Assembly: GCF_016889765.1 (NCBI RefSeq)
Contig: NZ_CP069533.1
Coordinates: forward strand, 62,001 to 126,000
Length of the DNA: 64,000 nt
Origin: Corynebacterium minutissimum
GTDB lineage: Bacteria; Actinomycetota; Actinomycetes; Mycobacteriales; Mycobacteriaceae
Direction of reading: 5' to 3'
Part shown: positions 55,307-64,000 of the stretch, piece by piece
Layout of the letters: every line of letters begins with the position of its first letter
Numbering within the stretch: the first letter of the stretch is position 1
Translations under genes and position numbers: made by a program
Notes under the pieces: generated by a model
Databases searched by the model: none
Seen by the model: the letters and a program-made list of their open reading frames with translations, nothing else
Told to the model about the DNA's origin: nothing

Positions 55307-56350
55307 TTAAGGCGCCACGGCCGCTTGCGGAAGACCAAGAGTTTCATCCCACCCCAGGGTCAGGTTCATGCACTGGACGGCCGCACCCGCAGTGCCTTTG
55401 CATAGATTGTCCAGCGCGGCGGTAATAATCAGGCGCTGTGCTTTCTCATCCACGTGCGCTTGGATATGAACCATGTTGGTGCCGACGACGTTCTGCGTTT
55501 CCGGCTGCTTTCCTTCGTCCAACACGTGACAGAAGGGCTCGTCAGCGTAATAGTTACGGAAGACCTCATGGACGCTGCGCTTATCGACGTCCCCCTTGAG
55601 CGGCGCCGTGATCGTTGCCAGGATGCCGCGGGGCAGCGGGGCAAGGACGGGTGTGAAGCTCACCGATACAGTGTCGTCGGTGAATGGCTGCAAGTTCTGG
55701 ACGACCTCGGGTGTGTGTCGATGGGTTCCTCCAGGCTTATAGGCTTTGAGGTTTCCCATGGTTTCCGCGCCCAGCTGGGCAACTGACGCCTTCTTTCCAG
55801 CTCCGGAAACGCCCGTAATCGCGATGATGGAAAGCTCTGGCTCAATGAGCTTCTTCGCCACTGCCGGCAAGGCGCCTAGGGTTATCGCGGTGGGGAAACA
55901 CCCCGGCACGGCAACTCGGTTGCTGCTCTGAAGTTTCTCACGGTTGCCGGGGACCTCCGGTATGCCATATGGCCATGAGCCGGCATAGTCTCCGCCGTAG
56001 TAGGCATCCCAATCAGCTTTATTGCGCAGCCGGAAATCCGCTGCACAGTCGATCACAGTGACGGACTCCCCTAGCTGCCTGCCAATCTCTGCTGAGTGAC
56101 CATGGGGCAGGCCGAGGAATACGATGTCGTGTCCGGCGAGAGTTTCTGGCGTGGTGTCCTCAATGACGCGGTCTGCCAACTGCGGCAGATGCGGCATGAG
56201 TTCAGACACGTGTTGCCCCGCGTTGGAATGCCCGGCAAGTGTGCCGATACGCAGTTCGCCGGAGAGATAGGCCGGGTGAGAGAGCAACAGGCGCAGGATT
56301 TCACCGCCTGCGTACCCTGTGGCTCCTGCGATTGCTACTGAAATAGTCAT
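55307..56350 (-). CDS. argC: N-acetyl-gamma-glutamyl-phosphate reductase
   Basis: A 347-residue NADPH-dependent reductase: nucleotide motif GATGYAGGEILR near the start and active-site Cys151 in VAVPGCFPTAI. I place the start at the ATG at 56350; a GTG at 56359 is possible but has no ribosome-binding site. First gene of the argCJBDFRGH operon. The 78 bases between its start and the hairpin at 56429 must hold the operon promoter and contain TGAATAAC, similar to half of an ArgR box. Confidence 0.95.
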   Translation of the reverse strand: MTISVAIAGATGYAGGEILRLLLSHPAYLSGELRIGTLAGHSNAGQHVSELMPHLPQLADRVIEDTTPETLAGHDIVFLGLPHGHSAEIGRQLGESVTVIDCAADFRLRNKADWDAYYGGDYAGSWPYGIPEVPGNREKLQSSNRVAVPGCFPTAITLGALPAVAKKLIEPELSIIAITGVSGAGKKASVAQLGAETMGNLKAYKPGGTHRHTPEVVQNLQPFTDDTVSVSFTPVLAPLPRGILATITAPLKGDVDKRSVHEVFRNYYADEPFCHVLDEGKQPETQNVVGTNMVHIQAHVDEKAQRLIITAALDNLCKGTAGAAVQCMNLTLGWDETLGLPQAAVAP

Positions 56351-56428
56351 GGAGCTCACCCTAGCAAATAATGCAGTGGACCGTATGTTATTCAGCGAAT
56401 CGGATCCCTGTTTATCTCATCTTAAGAT

Positions 56429-56481
56429 CACCAACACCCGGAAATCACCACTTTGAGCGTGGATCTTTCCGGGTGTTGGTG
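56429..56481 (-). terminator. strong terminator between the small secreted protein gene and argC
   Basis: A perfect 16-bp stem CACCAACACCCGGAAA/TTTCCGGGTGTTGGTG around a 21-base loop, 47 bases after the stop of the upstream gene. On the minus strand no clear T-run follows, but stem strength suggests it isolates the arg operon. Confidence 0.75.
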
Positions 56482-56527
56482 AAGGAAAGGAAAGTCGAAA
56501 AGGGATAGGGAATGTATAAGGGGCGAC

Positions 56528-56980
56528 TTAGAAGGCGCGGGAGGAGATGGAGCCCATACCTTCAGGGCCCGAGACCGCCTTCTTGCCGGCGTAACCCAAG
56601 TAGCCCTTGGGGCCCACAAAGTGCAGGCCGCCCTGGTTATCGGCCACGACGGTCACCTCGTTGAACTGGTGAATCTGGCCCGGCTGCAGGTGCTTGAACT
56701 GTTCAGCCACCATGCCTTGGTTCCAGCATCCGGCGTGAGAACGGCCGGCGTAGTAGCTGAACTGTGGAACCAACTCGTTCGGCGGGTTGCACTCTGGACG
56801 GGTTTCTCGTGCACCAGAGGAAAGGCAGCTGATGTAGGTGCCGTTGACGTTGGTGGCATCGCAGGTTACTGTGCCATCGGCGTTTGAAAAACCGTGTGTG
56901 GGGTTGGCTGAGGCCAAAGGCGCGACAGCCAAAGCACTGCCGATTGCGGCAGTGGCGGCAAGACGAGAAACAAATCGCAT
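56528..56980 (-). CDS. secreted protein of unknown function, 150 residues
   Basis: A 150-residue exported protein with a signal peptide (about 1-25, ASA) and a compact mature domain containing four cysteines (TCDATN, SCLSSG, ECNPPN, GCWNQG) likely to form two disulfides. It has the aromatic stretch PQFSYYAGRSHAG and a Gly-rich end (GPKGYLGYAGKKA). I do not recognise a family. It stands alone between pheT and argC with its own strong terminator. Confidence 0.8.
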   Translation of the reverse strand: MRFVSRLAATAAIGSALAVAPLASANPTHGFSNADGTVTCDATNVNGTYISCLSSGARETRPECNPPNELVPQFSYYAGRSHAGCWNQGMVAEQFKHLQPGQIHQFNEVTVVADNQGGLHFVGPKGYLGYAGKKAVSGPEGMGSISSRAF

Positions 56981-57131
56981 AGCGAGGATAATCCTTTCAG
57001 TGTGGGAAACGCTGTGCCGCTTAGCTTATGGCCCAGCCCACACCTGCGCCATGGGAAGGGGATCGCTCCCCGACCCTCGGCGTCCTCCGAGATTCTCCCG
57101 GCCGCCCCATACCAGCCGCTAGGGTTAAGCG

Positions 57132-59654
57132 TTAGGCGCGCATCTCAGCACCCAAGCGCTGCTTTGCCAGCTCAGCAGCGGCAAGTCGGTGCTCGTTAAC
57201 CTCATCATCCGTCAGCGTGCGGTCACCGGCACGGAAGAGCAGCTGGAACGCTAGGGACTTTTTGCCCTCACCAAGCTGCTCGCCACGGAAGACATCGAAG
57301 AGTTCCACAGACTCCAGAAGCTCACCGGCGCCCTCTTCAACCACCAGGCGAACCTGCTCAGCGGGAGTCTCCTCATCGACGACCAGAGCAATGTCCTGAT
57401 GCAGCGCCGGGAACGAGGACAGTACCGGTGCCGGGAACTTCTCATCCAGAGGCAATGCGGTGACGTCAAGCTCCATGGCACAAGTACGCGGCGGAAGCTC
57501 AAGCGCCTCGAGGACCTGCGGGTGCAGCTCACCTGCGTAGCCTACGATGTTCTCTTCACCGTCTTGTCCGGCCACCACGATGGCCGCACAGCGGCCCGGG
57601 TGCCACGGCAGTTGCTCCGCTGCCTTCACAGTTACATCGACGCCAGCGGCACGAGCCACCTGGCGGGCGGACTCGATGGCATCGGCATAGCTGTAAGCAC
57701 GTCCTGCTCCCCACGGCCCCTCGTGCTCAATATTGCCGGTGGCCACCGTTGCCACGTGCAGCGGTTGCTCCGGCAAGGTATCCAGCAGCTCAGCCACAAC
57801 CTCGTCAGACGGGCGAGATTCGACCGACGGCATCGGCGAGGCTTCTGCGCGCCTAAAGGCCACCTGTTGGAGACCAAAAAGCGCAAGGTCATGGCGACCA
57901 CGGGCAACGTTGCGGGCAATCGCCTCCAGCATGTTGGGAAGCAGCGTTGTGGACAGCACTGCCTTGTCTGCTTCCAGTGGGTTCTGAACGGCAACGGTCC
58001 GACGGCGAGCATCGTCCTTATCCAGACCCCACGTATCAAAGGTGTCGTTGGCGACGAACGGTGACGGCAGCACTTCGGCATAACCTGCATAAGCCAGGCC
58101 GTGGCCGATAGCGCGGCGGCGCTTTTGTGCTGGGGTTAATCCGCGACCACCTGCCGGGGTAGGAAGAACGGTGGGAATATCCTCCAAACCTTCGAGGCGC
58201 AGAATTTCTTCGATAAGGTCCACGTCCATGCCGATGTCAGTGCGCCACGTCGCCGGGGTGACCTCGAGGGTCTCACCGTTATCGATGACAGTGCAACCGA
58301 CCTCCTCAAGACGCGTCACGACGGTCTCGCGGGAGTACTCCACACCGGCGTACTCGCTGGGCTTGGTGGTACGTAGGGTAATGGGCTCGCGCTTGGCGAT
58401 GTCCCCCACGAGCGTGCGGCCGGCTTCGATAGTGCCACCGGCGATCTGTTGCAGCAACGCGCAGGCTACGTCGAGGGCGATCTCCACAATGGCGGGGTCA
58501 ACACCACGCTCAAAGCGGCGGGAGGCCTCCGACGACAGCTTGTGGCGACGCGAGGTACGGGCCACAGTAATCGGATCCCAGATAGCGGATTCGAAGTAGA
58601 CGTCCGTGGTCGCATCGGAGACCTCGGAGGTCGTTCCACCCATCACACCAGCCAGGGACTGGATACCGTTGTCATCGCAAATCACCACATCACCGGCGGA
58701 CAGCTCGCGTGTGACGTGGTCGAGTGTTTCGAACTTCTCCCCTTCCGCAGCATTGCGGACCACAAGATCTCCGCTCACGACGTTGGCGTCGAAGGCATGC
58801 ATCGGGGCACCAAGGAGCAGCATGACGTAGTTAGTGACGTCGGTGGCAACGTTGACGCTGCGCTGACCGGACAACATAAGCTCGCGCTCCATCCAGAACG
58901 GGGTGCGTGCAGTCGGATCGATGTTTGACACCTTGCGCAGGCCAAAACGCTGGGCCTTAGTTTCGTCGCGCAGGTCAACGTCGATAAGCGTGCCCTGTGC
59001 CTCCGGAACTGCCGTGGTATCAACACCGGCCACGCTCGGGTCCTGAGCCACGTCCGGGAAGGTGAGATCGAAGGCCGAGGCAATTTCACGGCTAAGGCCA
59101 CGGGCGGACAGCGCATAACCGCGGTCTGGGGTGATGTTGACATCGAAGACGGTGTCAGCCAAGCCGATAATCGGGCGGGCGTCCTGCCCTACCTTGTCCG
59201 CGACCTCATCACCAAGGACAATGATGCCATCAGCCTTCGGGCCGAAACCGAGCTCGGCGGCGGAACACATCATGCCATTCGAGATGTGGTCGTAGGTCTC
59301 ACGTGCGGCAATCTTAAAGCCACCCGGCAGCTCAGCTCCCGGCAGAGAGACCACGACATAGTCGTTGAGACGGAAATTGCGGGCACCACAGATAATGCCC
59401 TGCAACTCACCAGTGCCGTTTGCCTGGCCAACGTTGACCTGGCAGTAACGGATTGGTTTCTTGAACTGGGTAAGTTCTTCAATCTCGACAACTTGGCCAA
59501 TGACAAGCGGACCAGTGGTCTCCGGGAGCGCCTCGTAACCTTCGGTTTCAAAGCCCACGCGGACGAAGCCGGAATCGAGCTCCTCAGAAGACACGGTCCA
59601 ATCAGAATGTGCGGAGCCTAGGATGCGGGTGACCCAGTCTTGGGAAATAAGCAT
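57132..59654 (-). CDS. pheT: phenylalanine--tRNA ligase beta subunit
   Basis: An 840-residue beta subunit with an N-terminal tRNA-binding EMAP-like domain (VVEIEELTQFKKPIRYCQVN), the B3/B4 editing domain (about 210-395), B5, a catalytic-like domain and the C-terminal FDX-ACB anticodon-binding domain (SSFPALHQDIALVVDEE). It pairs with PheS as an alpha2-beta2 enzyme. It starts 27 bases after the pheS stop. Confidence 0.97.
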   Translation of the reverse strand: MLISQDWVTRILGSAHSDWTVSSEELDSGFVRVGFETEGYEALPETTGPLVIGQVVEIEELTQFKKPIRYCQVNVGQANGTGELQGIICGARNFRLNDYVVVSLPGAELPGGFKIAARETYDHISNGMMCSAAELGFGPKADGIIVLGDEVADKVGQDARPIIGLADTVFDVNITPDRGYALSARGLSREIASAFDLTFPDVAQDPSVAGVDTTAVPEAQGTLIDVDLRDETKAQRFGLRKVSNIDPTARTPFWMERELMLSGQRSVNVATDVTNYVMLLLGAPMHAFDANVVSGDLVVRNAAEGEKFETLDHVTRELSAGDVVICDDNGIQSLAGVMGGTTSEVSDATTDVYFESAIWDPITVARTSRRHKLSSEASRRFERGVDPAIVEIALDVACALLQQIAGGTIEAGRTLVGDIAKREPITLRTTKPSEYAGVEYSRETVVTRLEEVGCTVIDNGETLEVTPATWRTDIGMDVDLIEEILRLEGLEDIPTVLPTPAGGRGLTPAQKRRRAIGHGLAYAGYAEVLPSPFVANDTFDTWGLDKDDARRRTVAVQNPLEADKAVLSTTLLPNMLEAIARNVARGRHDLALFGLQQVAFRRAEASPMPSVESRPSDEVVAELLDTLPEQPLHVATVATGNIEHEGPWGAGRAYSYADAIESARQVARAAGVDVTVKAAEQLPWHPGRCAAIVVAGQDGEENIVGYAGELHPQVLEALELPPRTCAMELDVTALPLDEKFPAPVLSSFPALHQDIALVVDEETPAEQVRLVVEEGAGELLESVELFDVFRGEQLGEGKKSLAFQLLFRAGDRTLTDDEVNEHRLAAAELAKQRLGAEMRA

Positions 59655-59681
59655 TGTTTCTTCTCTATCCTTTCTGGGTTC

Positions 59682-60728
59682 TTATGCCTGCACACCGAAG
59701 GGCAGGGTGAAGCGGACATCGCCTTCGACCATGTCGCGCATATCGGTCAAACCATTGCGGAACTGCAATGTACGCTCCAGGCCCATGCCGAAGGCGAAGC
59801 CGGTGTATTCCTCCGGGTCGATGCCCACGGCACGCAGCACGTTGGGGTTGACCATGCCGCAGCCGCCCCACTCAATCCAGCCGGCGCCGCCCTTCTTGTT
59901 GGGGAACCACACGTCAATCTCAGCGGAGGGCTCAGTGAACGGGAAGTAGTTCACGCGCATGCGAGTGGTGGTCTCCGGGCCGAAGAGGACCTTGGCCAAG
60001 TGCTCCAGGGTGCCACGCAGGTGGGCCATAGTTAGGCCCTTATCCACGGCGAGGCCCTCCACCTGGTGGAAGACCGGAGTGTGGGTAGCATCCAGCTCAT
60101 CAGTGCGGAAAACTCGCCCCGGGCAAGCGATGTAGAGAGGTACATCGCGCTCCAACATGGTCCGTACCTGCACCGGAGAAGTGTGCGTGCGCAGCACCTG
60201 CTTGGAACCTTCCTGGCCCACGTGGAAGGTGTCCTGCAGTGTACGAGCTGGGTGGTCCGGCTTGAAGTTGAGGGCGTCGAAATTGAAGTACTCAGCTTCC
60301 ACCTCAGGGCCGTCAGCGATTTCCCAACCCATGCCCACGAAAATGTCGGCAATGCGCTCGGACAACGCGGTAATGGGGTGGAGTGCACCGGTCTGCGCGC
60401 GGGTCGTCGGAATCGTGACGTCAACCTTCTCCGCCTTGAGCTGGGCGGCGCGGGCCTGCTGCTCAAGGACTTCACGAATCTGTGAAAAGGACTTCTCTAC
60501 CTTGCCGCGGGCCATGTTCACCGCGCGGCCAGCATCCTTGCGCTGATCCTTGGGCAGTTGCCCTAAGGACTGTCGGGCCTGCGGAATATAGCCGCTGTCT
60601 CCGAGGTGCTCGCGGCGGGCAGCGGTGAGCTCCTCAAGGTCATGTGCAGCTTCAAAGGCGGTGATGGCCTTCTGCGCGGCTGCCTCGAGGGCCTCTTCGG
60701 TCAATTCGATCTGAGGTGTGTCGGACAC
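59682..60728 (-). CDS. pheS: phenylalanine--tRNA ligase alpha subunit
   Basis: A 348-residue class II synthetase subunit. The N-terminal coiled coil (about 1-85) is followed by the catalytic core with motif 2 (DELDATHTPVFHQVEGLAVD) and motif 3 (GFAFGMGLERTLQFRNG). It charges tRNA-Phe. It starts about 100 bases after the SpoU-type gene. Confidence 0.97.
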   Translation of the reverse strand: MSDTPQIELTEEALEAAAQKAITAFEAAHDLEELTAARREHLGDSGYIPQARQSLGQLPKDQRKDAGRAVNMARGKVEKSFSQIREVLEQQARAAQLKAEKVDVTIPTTRAQTGALHPITALSERIADIFVGMGWEIADGPEVEAEYFNFDALNFKPDHPARTLQDTFHVGQEGSKQVLRTHTSPVQVRTMLERDVPLYIACPGRVFRTDELDATHTPVFHQVEGLAVDKGLTMAHLRGTLEHLAKVLFGPETTTRMRVNYFPFTEPSAEIDVWFPNKKGGAGWIEWGGCGMVNPNVLRAVGIDPEEYTGFAFGMGLERTLQFRNGLTDMRDMVEGDVRFTLPFGVQA

Positions 60729-60764
60729 GTGCCTAAATTACCTTCTTCTCGCACGAAAACTAAC

Positions 60765-60787
60765 GGCAGCCATCTTACCGTGCTGCC
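60765..60787 (-). terminator. weak hairpin between the rRNA methyltransferase and pheS
   Basis: Minus-strand GGCAGC/GCTGCC stem followed by GTTAGTTTTC. It could be a weak terminator for the upstream gene; I see no attenuation-type leader peptide for pheST. Confidence 0.35.
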
Positions 60788-60825
60788 TGACTCGTGTGGC
60801 CACCAGCCCTCCTGCGATAACGAGG

Positions 60826-61656
60826 CTAGTTTGCCTGCTGCTTGGCGGACTCGTAGAGGCAGATGCTGGCTGCCGTAGCAAGGTTCAAAGACTCAGCGCG
60901 GCCGAGGATGGGAATGCGCACGCGCATGTCCGCCTCATCCTTGAGATCCCCCAAACCATGCGCTTCGTTGCCAAACAGCCATGCCGTGGGCTGTGACAGG
61001 TCTGCATCAGCTAGGTCTACCTCGCCATCGGCAGCCGTAGCTAGCACCTGCATCCCGGAAGCACGTAGTTTACCCAGCACGTCCTTGATGTTGGGGTCAC
61101 GGGCTACAGGAATGTGGAAGAGCGAACCTGCTGAAGCGCGCGCTACCTTGCAGCCTAAAGGATCTACGGTTTCACCGGCGAAGATAACTCCATCAGCGCC
61201 CATCGCATCAGACGTTCTGATCAGGGTTCCCGCGTTACCGGGCTCAGAGGTCAGTACCGGGACAGATACCAGCTTCGGTTTTCCTGCCAGAATCTTGCCG
61301 GGGGTCCACAGAACTGGGCGGCACACTGCAAAGAGTCCAGTGCTCGTCGCCGTATCCGAGAGGTGTTTCGCGGCCTTGTCAGTAATCGGATGCACGTACA
61401 CATCCATGTAGCTGCAGGTGGTCACGATGTGTGCGAAGCGTTCTGCAGCTTTCTCCGTCACGAAGACATCCGTCGCCGCCCCCGTTGACACGGCTGCGTC
61501 CACAGCGTTTTCGCCTTCAATGATGAAACGATCAGCCTTCCTTCGGTTGGCTGCGCGGTGTAGTTTGGCGGCGTTGACCACGCGTGGGGTGCGTTCAGTA
61601 AACGCGGACGAGAAATCTAGTTCCATAGCTTTGACGGTACCCACCGACCTTGGCAT
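60826..61656 (-). CDS. SpoU/TrmH-family RNA 2'-O-methyltransferase
   Basis: A 276-residue SPOUT methyltransferase. The knot motifs are NAGTLIRTSDAMGADGVIF, ALLFGNEAHGL-like (here WLFGNEAHGLGD) and the closing LNLATAASICLYE. An N-terminal substrate-binding domain precedes them. Members methylate ribose in tRNA or 23S rRNA; the exact target is open. I start it at the ATG at 61656, with AGAAGGA 8 bases upstream. A later ATG at 61626 lacks such a site. Confidence 0.9.
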   Translation of the reverse strand: MPRSVGTVKAMELDFSSAFTERTPRVVNAAKLHRAANRRKADRFIIEGENAVDAAVSTGAATDVFVTEKAAERFAHIVTTCSYMDVYVHPITDKAAKHLSDTATSTGLFAVCRPVLWTPGKILAGKPKLVSVPVLTSEPGNAGTLIRTSDAMGADGVIFAGETVDPLGCKVARASAGSLFHIPVARDPNIKDVLGKLRASGMQVLATAADGEVDLADADLSQPTAWLFGNEAHGLGDLKDEADMRVRIPILGRAESLNLATAASICLYESAKQQAN

Positions 61657-61709
61657 TGAAAAGTCCTTCTCTGCTCGCCTGGACTGCGCAAGAGCACTGG
61701 GAATGAGGA

Positions 61710-61738
61710 AGGGGGACGGTGCCGAGAACCGTCCCCCT
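61710..61738 (-). terminator. terminator of the phosphatase remnant
   Basis: A perfect 11-bp stem AGGGGGACGGT/ACCGTCCCCCT with a 7-base loop, 20 bases after the phosphatase stop. The minus-strand tail is only mildly T-rich. Confidence 0.7.
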
Positions 61739-61757
61739 GTGCAATCACACGTCAGGC

Positions 61758-62978
61758 TTAGCGCAAACCGACGCGCTGAGCCAGTTGTGTCAGTGCCTTT
61801 ACGTTGACGTTAACCAAGCCTGTCTGCTGCGCAAACGCAGCGAGTGCGGCTACAACAGCGGCAAGGATTCCCATGCCTGTTGCCACACCGGCACCGAAGT
61901 TCTTGCTGCTTCCAGCATCCTTCCCTGGCTTTGGCTCCTTGAAGGGCTCGGAGGGCTTGTTGTCTTCAGACGGTGCGGGCTGAGGAGATTGCTCCGTCGT
62001 GGAATCCTCGCTCGGCTTGGCAGCGTCATTGGACCACCACTCATCAAAGACCAGATTGGCCACCGTGGTGTTGTCAATGAAGTCACCACGCACCGGGTCA
62101 GTTCCAGCAGCATGTGCCTTGATGTCCTCGGCACCAGCACCCTTGAAGAAGAATGGGACGAGCTGGTTAGTGTGCTGACCGGAGTACCAGCCGTGACGGG
62201 CAACCTCGTCCTTGGCACCTTCCATGGCGTTGAACTTGTTATCGGCCTGCGGGTTCTTCTCCGTCGGCACCTCATTAGCACCAGAGAGGTAGCCGGTTTC
62301 ATGGTCAGCGGTGACGATGAGCAAGGTCTCCTCCCAGGAGGAGTTCTTCTCTACCCATTCGATGGCCGCATCAACAGCCTTGTTGAAATCCTGAGTCTCT
62401 TCAATATCGCGGACTGGGTTGTTGCCGTGACCAGTCCAGTCGATGGCACCGCCCTCAATCATGACGGAGAAGCCATCCTCGTCTTGGCCCAGAGCATTAA
62501 GGGCACCCGTGGTCATGGTGGGAAGATCAACGACATCATTGAGCTCATCCGAATAGGGTGCCTCTGCCTCGCCCGTGCGGGAATTCTGAAGGGTAGAACC
62601 TATCGGCGCGATGACCCAGTATTTCTTGTCGGGTTCAACATCGCCTTCGGCCATGCTCTTGAAGTCATCGTTGGATTCGAAGTAGTTCCAGTCCAGCTTG
62701 CCTTCAGAGAGCTTGGCGTAATCCTCCTCGTAAATGAAGCTGTAGTCTGGAGTATCAAGCTTCTCGTGGTCATTGTTGTAGAAGGGGTGGCCGGCCGCCA
62801 TCACGAGGTCAAGATCACTGTTCAGCATCTCCTTGGTGATGTCCTGCAGCTTGTCGCGGTCCATGTTGTGTGCTGCCCATGCAGCAGGTGTGGCCTCAGA
62901 GTAGGCAACACCAGCAGACTTCCCCTGCTTCTTGGCGCGCTCGGACATGTTTTCTTCCTTCATGCCGTAGTGCGACAT
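61758..62978 (-). pseudogene. alkaline phosphatase lacking its N-terminal catalytic half
   Basis: The 406-residue frame is the C-terminal part of a PhoA-type alkaline phosphatase. Metal-ligand blocks are kept: MIEGGAIDWTGHGNN (zinc/magnesium Glu, Asp, His), VTADHETGYL, and SGQHTNQ. The frame begins within SERAKKQGKSAGVAYSEATP, which follows the nucleophile region in complete enzymes. So the signal peptide, the first metal Asp and the phosphorylated serine (DSA.AG type motif) are all absent, as no room is left between it and rplT. The C-terminus keeps a linker and a membrane helix. The ATG at 62978 has GGAGGA 7-12 bases upstream, so a product may still be made, but it cannot be exported or catalytic in the usual way. 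Confidence 0.8.
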
Positions 62979-62999
62979 GCCGGGTCCTCCGCACAACGC

Positions 63000-63038
63000 A
63001 CAAAGCCCACCGCCTCCAGACAATGGGAGCGGTGGGCT
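63000..63038 (-). terminator. terminator of the infC-rpmI-rplT operon
   Basis: Minus-strand stem AGCCCACCGC/GCGGTGGGCT (63004-63013 with 63029-63038), followed by TTGTGCGTTG, 25 bases after the rplT stop. It separates rplT from the truncated phosphatase, which must rely on readthrough. Confidence 0.75.
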
Positions 63039-63062
63039 CGATAATGCTTCTACGGCAGGCGC

Positions 63063-63446
63063 TTAGGCAGCCTTCGGAGCGTTGACGTCCTCCGGCAGTG
63101 CGGCCTTTGCAGCCTCACACAGAGCGGAGAAAGCCTCGAAGTCGTTGACAGCCAGCTCAGCGAGCATCTTGCGGTCAACCTCGATCTCAGCCAGGCGCAG
63201 GCCGTGGATGAGGCGGTTGTAGGTGATGTCGTTCATACGAGCAGCAGCGTTGATGCGCTGGATCCACAGCTTGCGGAACTCGGACTTACGGGCGCGACGA
63301 TCGCGGTAAGCGTAAGTCATGGAGTGCAGCCACTGCTCCTTAGCCTTGCGGTAGAGGCGGGAACGCTGGCCACGGTAGCCCTTGGCGGACTTCAGAATCG
63401 CGCGGCGCTTCTTCTTGGCGTTAACTGAGCGCTTTACTCGTGCCAC
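63063..63446 (-). CDS. rplT: 50S ribosomal protein L20
   Basis: A 127-residue L20 with the basic N-terminal extension (MARVKRSVNAKKKRRAILKS, AKGYRGQRSRLYRKAKEQ) and the globular RINAAARMNDITYNRLIHGL part. It binds 23S rRNA early in 50S assembly. Last gene of the infC-rpmI-rplT operon. Confidence 0.98.
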   Translation of the reverse strand: MARVKRSVNAKKKRRAILKSAKGYRGQRSRLYRKAKEQWLHSMTYAYRDRRARKSEFRKLWIQRINAAARMNDITYNRLIHGLRLAEIEVDRKMLAELAVNDFEAFSALCEAAKAALPEDVNAPKAA

Positions 63447-63502
63447 AGTAATACTTCCTTATCTTGATTGTGAGTGTGTGGGGATGGGGAGTTCGGCGCT
63501 GA

Positions 63503-63697
63503 CTATGCGCGGCCGAGGAGGCGCTTGATGCGCTTGGTGTCTGCCTTGGCAACGTCCTCGGTGCCCTTCAGGCGACGGGTACGCTTGGACGGCTTGCCCT
63601 CGAGGAGGTGGCGGCGGTTAGCCTGCTCGCGGCGCAGCTTGCCGGAGCCGGTCACCTTGATGCGCTTGGCGGTGCCCTTGTGAGTCTTCTGCTTCAT
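63503..63697 (-). CDS. rpmI: 50S ribosomal protein L35
   Basis: A 64-residue L35: MKQKTHKGTAKRIKVTGSGK start and the HLLEGKPSKRTRRLKGT core. It lies 36 bases after infC and 56 bases before rplT, the universal order. Confidence 0.98.
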   Translation of the reverse strand: MKQKTHKGTAKRIKVTGSGKLRREQANRRHLLEGKPSKRTRRLKGTEDVAKADTKRIKRLLGRA

Positions 63698-63733
63698 GAG
63701 AATTAAATCCTTAAATCCTAAGTGGAGCGTGGT

Positions 63734-64000
63734 CTACTTCTTGCCTTTGCGGACAGGTCCCAGGACCATGGTCATGTTGCGACCATCCTGCTTGGGGCGC
63801 GACTCCACAACGCCAATCTCTGCGACGTCGTCAGCCAAACGCTCCAACAGGCGGAAACCAAGTTCCGGACGCGATTGCTCACGGCCTCGGAACATGATGG
63901 TCACCTTGACCTTGGAACCCTTCTCCAGGAAGCGCACCACGTTGCCCTTTTTGGTCTCGTAATCGTGATCATCAATCTTCGGACGGAACTTCTGTTCCTT
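63734..64000 (-). CDS. infC: translation initiation factor IF-3, 3' part
   Basis: The right window edge cuts this gene; 88 C-terminal residues are visible. They form the IF-3 C-domain: VRFLEKGSKVKVTIMFRGRE, LGFRLLERLADDVAEIG and the closing MVLGPVRKGKK. IF-3 prevents 30S-50S association and checks the initiator tRNA. Its 5' end and any L20-binding leader are outside the window. Confidence 0.97.
   Translation of the reverse strand, partial: KEQKFRPKIDDHDYETKKGNVVRFLEKGSKVKVTIMFRGREQSRPELGFRLLERLADDVAEIGVVESRPKQDGRNMTMVLGPVRKGKK

Noticed and set aside
60729..60825. Possible phenylalanine attenuator or T-box before pheST
   Set aside because: No Phe-rich leader peptide or T-box sequence can be found; only a short hairpin is present.

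Overview
The window comes from the chromosome of a Corynebacterium-like actinobacterium. The gene order infC-rpmI-rplT, pheST, argCJBDFRGH, tyrS, rrn, tlyA-nadK-recN-steA-steB-nudix-xerD, parA-scpA-scpB-rluB-cmk-der is the corynebacterial core order. The rRNA sequences, the SteA/SteB pair and the many secreted proteins ending in a single C-terminal membrane segment agree with this. No species can be named from the sequence alone. The region from 17.9 kb to the right end lies almost entirely on the minus strand; the left end is mixed.

Left part (1-17.7 kb, accessory): the tail of a hydrolase-OsmC fusion, a YchJ protein, tRNA-Pro(GGG), a FtsX-type ABC exporter, a degenerate surface-protein remnant beside an intact collagen-like surface protein (45 uninterrupted Gly-X-Y triplets), a regulator with two TetR modules in one chain, an MT0933-like small protein, an orphan beta-class DNA methyltransferase with no restriction partner, an LpqC-like lipoprotein esterase, a class I methyltransferase, a co-directional ABC-2 transporter plus histidine kinase/LuxR-type regulator operon headed by a perfect palindrome, and a Dcu-type C4-dicarboxylate carrier.

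Central core (17.9-34.1 kb): ribosome and RNA maturation (der, rluB, tlyA), nucleotide and NAD metabolism (cmk, nadK, a Nudix hydrolase), chromosome segregation and repair (parA, scpAB, xerD, recN) and cell separation (steAB), mostly with stop-start overlaps that imply long operons. A small accessory pocket (34.2-36.8 kb) of unrecognised membrane and secreted proteins, with a 23-bp direct repeat, sits between this block and a complete 16S-23S-5S operon (36.9-42.6 kb). The rRNA operon has a clear promoter, a repeated leader/spacer motif and complementary sequences flanking 23S.

Right part (42.8-64 kb): tyrS is preceded by a Trm112-like gene and a three-gene envelope cassette (a membrane-anchored binding-protein-like protein, a lipoprotein combining a binding-protein fold with a VWA domain, and an XpaC-like membrane protein). 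This cassette is the best candidate for an under-described system. Next come the full arginine operon with ArgR encoded inside it and an internal argGH promoter, a small secreted protein, pheST, a SpoU-type rRNA methyltransferase, an alkaline phosphatase that lacks its N-terminal catalytic half, and the rplT-rpmI-infC ribosomal cluster, cut by the window end.
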